Assembly: GCA_900555435.1 (NCBI GenBank)
Contig: USLH01000107.1
Span: 1 to 8,184, forward strand
DNA length: 8,184 bases
From: an uncultured Oscillospiraceae bacterium
Lineage (GTDB): Bacteria; Bacillota; Clostridia; Oscillospirales; Ruminococcaceae
Reading direction: 5' to 3'
The translations under genes and the position numbers were made by a program. Position 1 is the stretch's first letter; each line of letters starts with the position of its first letter. This document shows positions 6,580-8,184 of this stretch, in pieces. Below the pieces are notes generated by a model. It saw only the letters and a list, made by a program, of their open reading frames with translations. It did no database searches and had not been told where the DNA came from.

Positions 6580-6916
6580 AACGTTTTCCACGGATCTGTT
6601 CCAGCGTATGAAGCACGGCGTCATGCAGCTCTTTCTGTTCCGGCTTCAGATTGTTGAGAACCCATTCCAACTGAGAAACAGCATGATCGTTTCCCACTTG
6701 CTCCAGTGAATGGATCGCCGCCAGCTTTACCGTGTCACTGGGATCTTTCAGCAGGTCGCTGAGCAAGTTGCTGGTTTCATCGCAAACCTTCATCCCGCAG
6801 GCCTCTGCGATCCACACCCGTTCCTCTTCTTTTGCGGATTCACACTTCTTTTCCAATTTTTCCCAGTGTCCCTTTTCCACCATTTTCTCAAATTCTTCTT
6901 TTTTGTTGCCAAACAT
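6578..6916 (-). CDS. Small HEAT-repeat-like protein
   Basis: A 112-aa acidic and lysine-rich soluble protein. After a helical N-terminus (FGNKKEEFEKMVEKGHWEKLEKKCESA, 2-28) come paired amphipathic helices. EERVWIAEACGMKVCDETSNLLSDLLKD (31-58) and SDTVKLAAIHSLEQVGNDHAVSQLEWVLNNL (60-90) have the 'VxxxAxxxLxxxGxxxAxxxLxxxL' spacing of HEAT/PBS-lyase-type repeats, and a third helix, HDAVLHTLEQIR, closes the protein. Such repeats usually bind other proteins; no catalytic residues are visible and the partner is unknown. The ATG at 6916 is chosen because AAGGA (6923-6927) lies six bases upstream. An in-frame ATG at 6991 would add 25 residues but lacks a good ribosome binding site and sits about 10 nt from the predicted transcription start. 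The gene is monocistronic and ends against the shared terminator. Confidence 0.8.
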   Translation of the reverse strand: MFGNKKEEFEKMVEKGHWEKLEKKCESAKEEERVWIAEACGMKVCDETSNLLSDLLKDPSDTVKLAAIHSLEQVGNDHAVSQLEWVLNNLKPEQKELHDAVLHTLEQIRGKR

Positions 6917-7008
6917 TTTAAGTCCTTCTTTCCTAAGGTTAAACGGCAAGTGACCGGCAAAATTGTACAGGAAGTATGAAATTGTCGTCATTTGTTTATC
7001 TTAACTAT

Positions 7009-7037
7009 ATAATAATCTTCTTTTTGATCTTTGTCAA
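7009..7037 (-). promoter_or_regulatory. Sigma-A-type promoter of the HEAT-repeat gene
   Basis: On the minus strand a perfect -35 TTGACA (7032-7037) and a -10 TATTAT (7009-7014) are 17 bp apart. The predicted start near 7002 gives a leader of about 86 nt before the ATG at 6916. No stable leader hairpin or recognisable riboswitch was found in that leader. Confidence 0.7.
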
Positions 7038-7046
7038 TGGCTTTTT

Positions 7047-7091
7047 CGTTTTTCTACTACGTCAGAAAATTACGAGCGTTTTTTTCGTCAG
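7047..7091. repeat. Imperfect direct repeat upstream of the HEAT-gene promoter
   Basis: CGTTTTT followed by CGTCAG occurs twice: 7047-7065 with six bases between the two parts, and 7077-7091 with the T run leading straight into CGTCAG. The CGTCAG cores are 26 bp apart. Both copies lie just upstream of the -35 box (7032-7037) in an AT-rich stretch, where an activator could bind. The first core is part of CTACGTCAG (7057-7065), a 9-mer also present in the MerR-type operator at 1898-1906. The rest of 6917-7142 shows no gene, no RNA and no clear terminator for the gene to its right. Confidence 0.35.
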
Positions 7092-7142
7092 GATCACAAA
7101 GAGATTTGAAGAAACTGTTACCAATCAAGGGTCATCTTTTTT

Positions 7143-7397
7143 CTATTTGGAATGTTGTTCATACTTATGCTTGGTAGCCAGCCCGCCCCGAATGTGACGC
7201 TCCTGTTTATTGGTATCAAGAATCTTCCGAACTTCTCCATACATCTGCGGATTAGCCCAACGAAGTCGTTCGGTAATGTCTTTGTGGACGGTAGATTTGC
7301 TATAATCAAATTTTTTTGCCGTCGCACGGACTGTTGCATGAGTGTCAATGATGTAAGCCCCGAATCGGATGCTTCTTTCTTCAATATTCTCCGTCAT
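7143..7397 (-). CDS. spoIIID: Sporulation transcriptional regulator SpoIIID
   Basis: An 84-aa DNA-binding protein that, in Bacillus and Clostridia, activates and represses genes of the mother cell in the sigma-E to sigma-K stage, including sigK. The sequence matches SpoIIID nearly end to end: IEERSIRFGAYIIDTHATVR (5-24), the helix-turn-helix TAKKFDYSKSTVHKDITERL (26-45), NPQMYGEVRKILDTNKQERHIRGG (49-72) and the basic end ATKHKYEQ. The 'SKSTVHKDxTERL' recognition-helix region and 'RHxRGGxAT' are the most diagnostic parts. It is slightly shorter than the ~93-aa B. subtilis protein because the C-terminal tail is trimmed. The start is supported by GAGGGG at 7406-7411, eight bases upstream. It lies head to head with sigK across 136 bp, which fits its known role as the sigK activator. 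Confidence 0.96.
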   Translation of the reverse strand: MTENIEERSIRFGAYIIDTHATVRATAKKFDYSKSTVHKDITERLRWANPQMYGEVRKILDTNKQERHIRGGLATKHKYEQHSK

Positions 7398-7416
7398 CTG
7401 CTTCGCCCCTCATTCC

Positions 7417-7437
7417 AGTTGTTTGCTAAATCCTATG
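7417..7437 (-). promoter_or_regulatory. Candidate sigma-E -10 element and SpoIIID box for spoIIID
   Basis: On the minus strand CATAGGAT (7430-7437) matches six of eight positions of the sigma-E -10 consensus CATACAAT and would start transcription near 7423. AAACAACT (7417-7424) fits the SpoIIID site core RRACARNY and would cover that start, a position suited to autorepression. No convincing -35 is present; a weak CTAATTT lies 12 bp upstream. Both elements are short and could be chance matches. Confidence 0.3.
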
Positions 7438-7468
7438 AGGAACAAAAGCAAATTAGTACGGCCTTTCC

Positions 7469-7503
7469 GGACAGACAGAAAATCCCCCTCTACGGCATAT
7501 ATT
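7469..7503 (+). promoter_or_regulatory. Candidate SpoIIID-dependent promoter of sigK
   Basis: CATATATT at 7496-7503 resembles the sigma-E/sigma-K -10 element (CATA followed by a T-rich end), placing the start near 7510. About 38 bp upstream of that start, GGACAGAC (7469-7476) fits the SpoIIID site core RRACARNY, with a second overlapping near-match (AGACAG). No good -35 is visible, as expected for a promoter that depends on an activator at this place. B. subtilis sigK is transcribed by sigma-E with SpoIIID and later by sigma-K, so this arrangement agrees with known biology. The assignment rests on short motifs. Confidence 0.45.
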
Positions 7504-7533
7504 TTTCAAAAACCGGAAAAAGGAGGAAGACTT

Positions 7534-8184
7534 ATGTGGTCTCAATTATTCGCCTTTCTTGCATCCCATCTACTCTATTTTGCGCTGCACTTGGAAAAAA
7601 CCAGCACCTTTCCAAAACCCCTCCCCTCCGCCGAAGAGCAGCTCTGCTTCGAAAAAATGGAACAAGGCGATGCAAAAGCTCGAGAAAAGCTCATCTCCCA
7701 CAATCTGCGTCTGGTTGCTCATATTGCAAAAAAATATGCCGGTGGACAAACGGATTCAGACGATCTTCTCTCCATCGGAACCATCGGCCTTATCAAAGCA
7801 GTTTCCACCTTTAACCCGGACAAAAAAGCCCGGCTTGCCACCTACGCCTGCCGCTGCATCGAAAATGAACTTCTGATGATGCTGCGCACCAAGCGGAAGA
7901 GTAACCGGGAAACCTCCCTATATGAACCGATCGGTACAGACCGGGAAGGGAATGAGATCCGCCTGTATGATGTCATCGAATCTGATGAAGAAGATGCCTG
8001 TATGCAGCTTGCCCTGAAAAATGATATTTCTCTTCTCTATGAAAAACTGGAATCCGTTCTCACCGACCGCGAACAGCTGATACTGAAAAAACGCTACGGT
8101 CTTTATGGTGAAAAAGAATATACCCAGAAAGAAGTTGCAGCTTCTCTTGGCATCTCACGTTCCTACGTTTCGCGAATTGAAAAA
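7534..8184 (+). CDS. sigK: RNA polymerase sporulation sigma factor sigma-K, precursor form (3' end outside window)
   Basis: The sigma factor for late mother-cell genes (coat, cortex release). 217 codons are visible and the frame is open to the edge; the B. subtilis protein is about 240 aa. The first ~20 residues (MWSQLFAFLASHLLYFALHL) are hydrophobic, followed by FPKPLPSAEE, which aligns with the FPQPLSSSEE after the pro-sequence of B. subtilis pro-sigma-K. Region 2 is clear: RLVAHIAKKY (59-68), DSDDLLSIGTIGLIKAVSTF (74-93), and LATYACRCIENELLMMLR (101-118), the -10 recognition region. Region 4 includes LTDREQLILKKRYGL (176-190) and the helix-turn-helix TQKEVAASLGISRSYVSRIEK (197-217). AGGAGG at 7521-7526, seven bases before the ATG, sets the start. 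No inserted skin-type element interrupts the visible part. The retained pro-sequence implies activation by a SpoIVFB-type membrane protease (inference). Confidence 0.96.
   Translation, partial: MWSQLFAFLASHLLYFALHLEKTSTFPKPLPSAEEQLCFEKMEQGDAKAREKLISHNLRLVAHIAKKYAGGQTDSDDLLSIGTIGLIKAVSTFNPDKKARLATYACRCIENELLMMLRTKRKSNRETSLYEPIGTDREGNEIRLYDVIESDEEDACMQLALKNDISLLYEKLESVLTDREQLILKKRYGLYGEKEYTQKEVAASLGISRSYVSRIEK

Noticed and set aside
6917..7002. Possible riboswitch or leader RNA in the HEAT-gene leader
   Set aside because: The leader is only about 86 nt, AT-rich, and shows no strong hairpin or known riboswitch motif.
7066..7142. Possible terminator after spoIIID
   Set aside because: No stem with a following T-run on the minus strand could be found; the homopolymer runs here give A-runs on the transcript strand.
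6976..7197. 73-aa hydrophobic open frame on the plus strand
   Set aside because: It runs through an AT-rich intergenic stretch and then antisense into the end of spoIIID. The GGA lies too close to its ATG, and the hydrophobicity comes from T-runs. A TATAAT on the plus strand at 7008-7013 has no fitting -35.
7152..7814. 220-aa open frame on the plus strand across spoIIID and sigK
   Set aside because: It overlaps spoIIID antisense and sigK in another frame; both of those genes are firmly identified by protein similarity.

Overview
The window reads as chromosomal DNA from a spore-forming, Gram-positive anaerobe of the Clostridia. The evidence is strong GGAGG-type ribosome binding sites, sigma-A-type promoters, a hexuronate-catabolism gene, and two mother-cell sporulation regulators (spoIIID and sigK). 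Coding regions look moderately GC-rich by eye, which would fit an Oscillospiraceae/Ruminococcaceae-type gut bacterium; that placement is inference.

Layout. (1) 1-1757, minus strand: a hexuronate operon with uxaC (uronate isomerase) first, then 11 bp later a sugar-phosphate isomerase/epimerase-like gene that runs off the left edge. Its promoter lies at 1803-1831. (2) 1758-1938: divergent control region. It also holds the promoter of the rightward gene, with a 19-bp spacer containing a CCCT-N5-AGGG dyad, the usual arrangement for a MerR-family operator, and a duplicated -35 segment. (3) 1939-2892, plus: a MerR-family regulator with an apparent membrane anchor and an extra C-terminal domain. (4) 3004-6524, plus: a three-gene operon with its own promoter, encoding a MoxR AAA+ ATPase, a DUF58 protein and a polytopic membrane protein with a DUF4129-like tail. 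It closes with a strong, probably bidirectional, terminator at 6530-6572. (5) 6578-6916, minus: a small HEAT-repeat-like protein with its own promoter. (6) 7143-8184: spoIIID (minus) and sigK (plus, cut at the right edge), divergent around a 136-bp intergenic region with candidate SpoIIID boxes and a sigma-E/K-like -10 element.

How the genes fit together. UxaC and its neighbour belong to pectin/uronate sugar use. The MoxR-DUF58-DUF4129 set is a widespread but poorly understood envelope-associated module; the membrane-bound MerR protein directly upstream could control it, but that is inference. SpoIIID and pro-sigma-K are consecutive steps of the mother-cell sporulation cascade, and their head-to-head arrangement suggests direct local control of sigK by SpoIIID.

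No tRNA, rRNA, CRISPR array, insertion sequence or phage gene was seen. The least conventional features are the membrane-anchored MerR protein and the MoxR operon without a transglutaminase domain.
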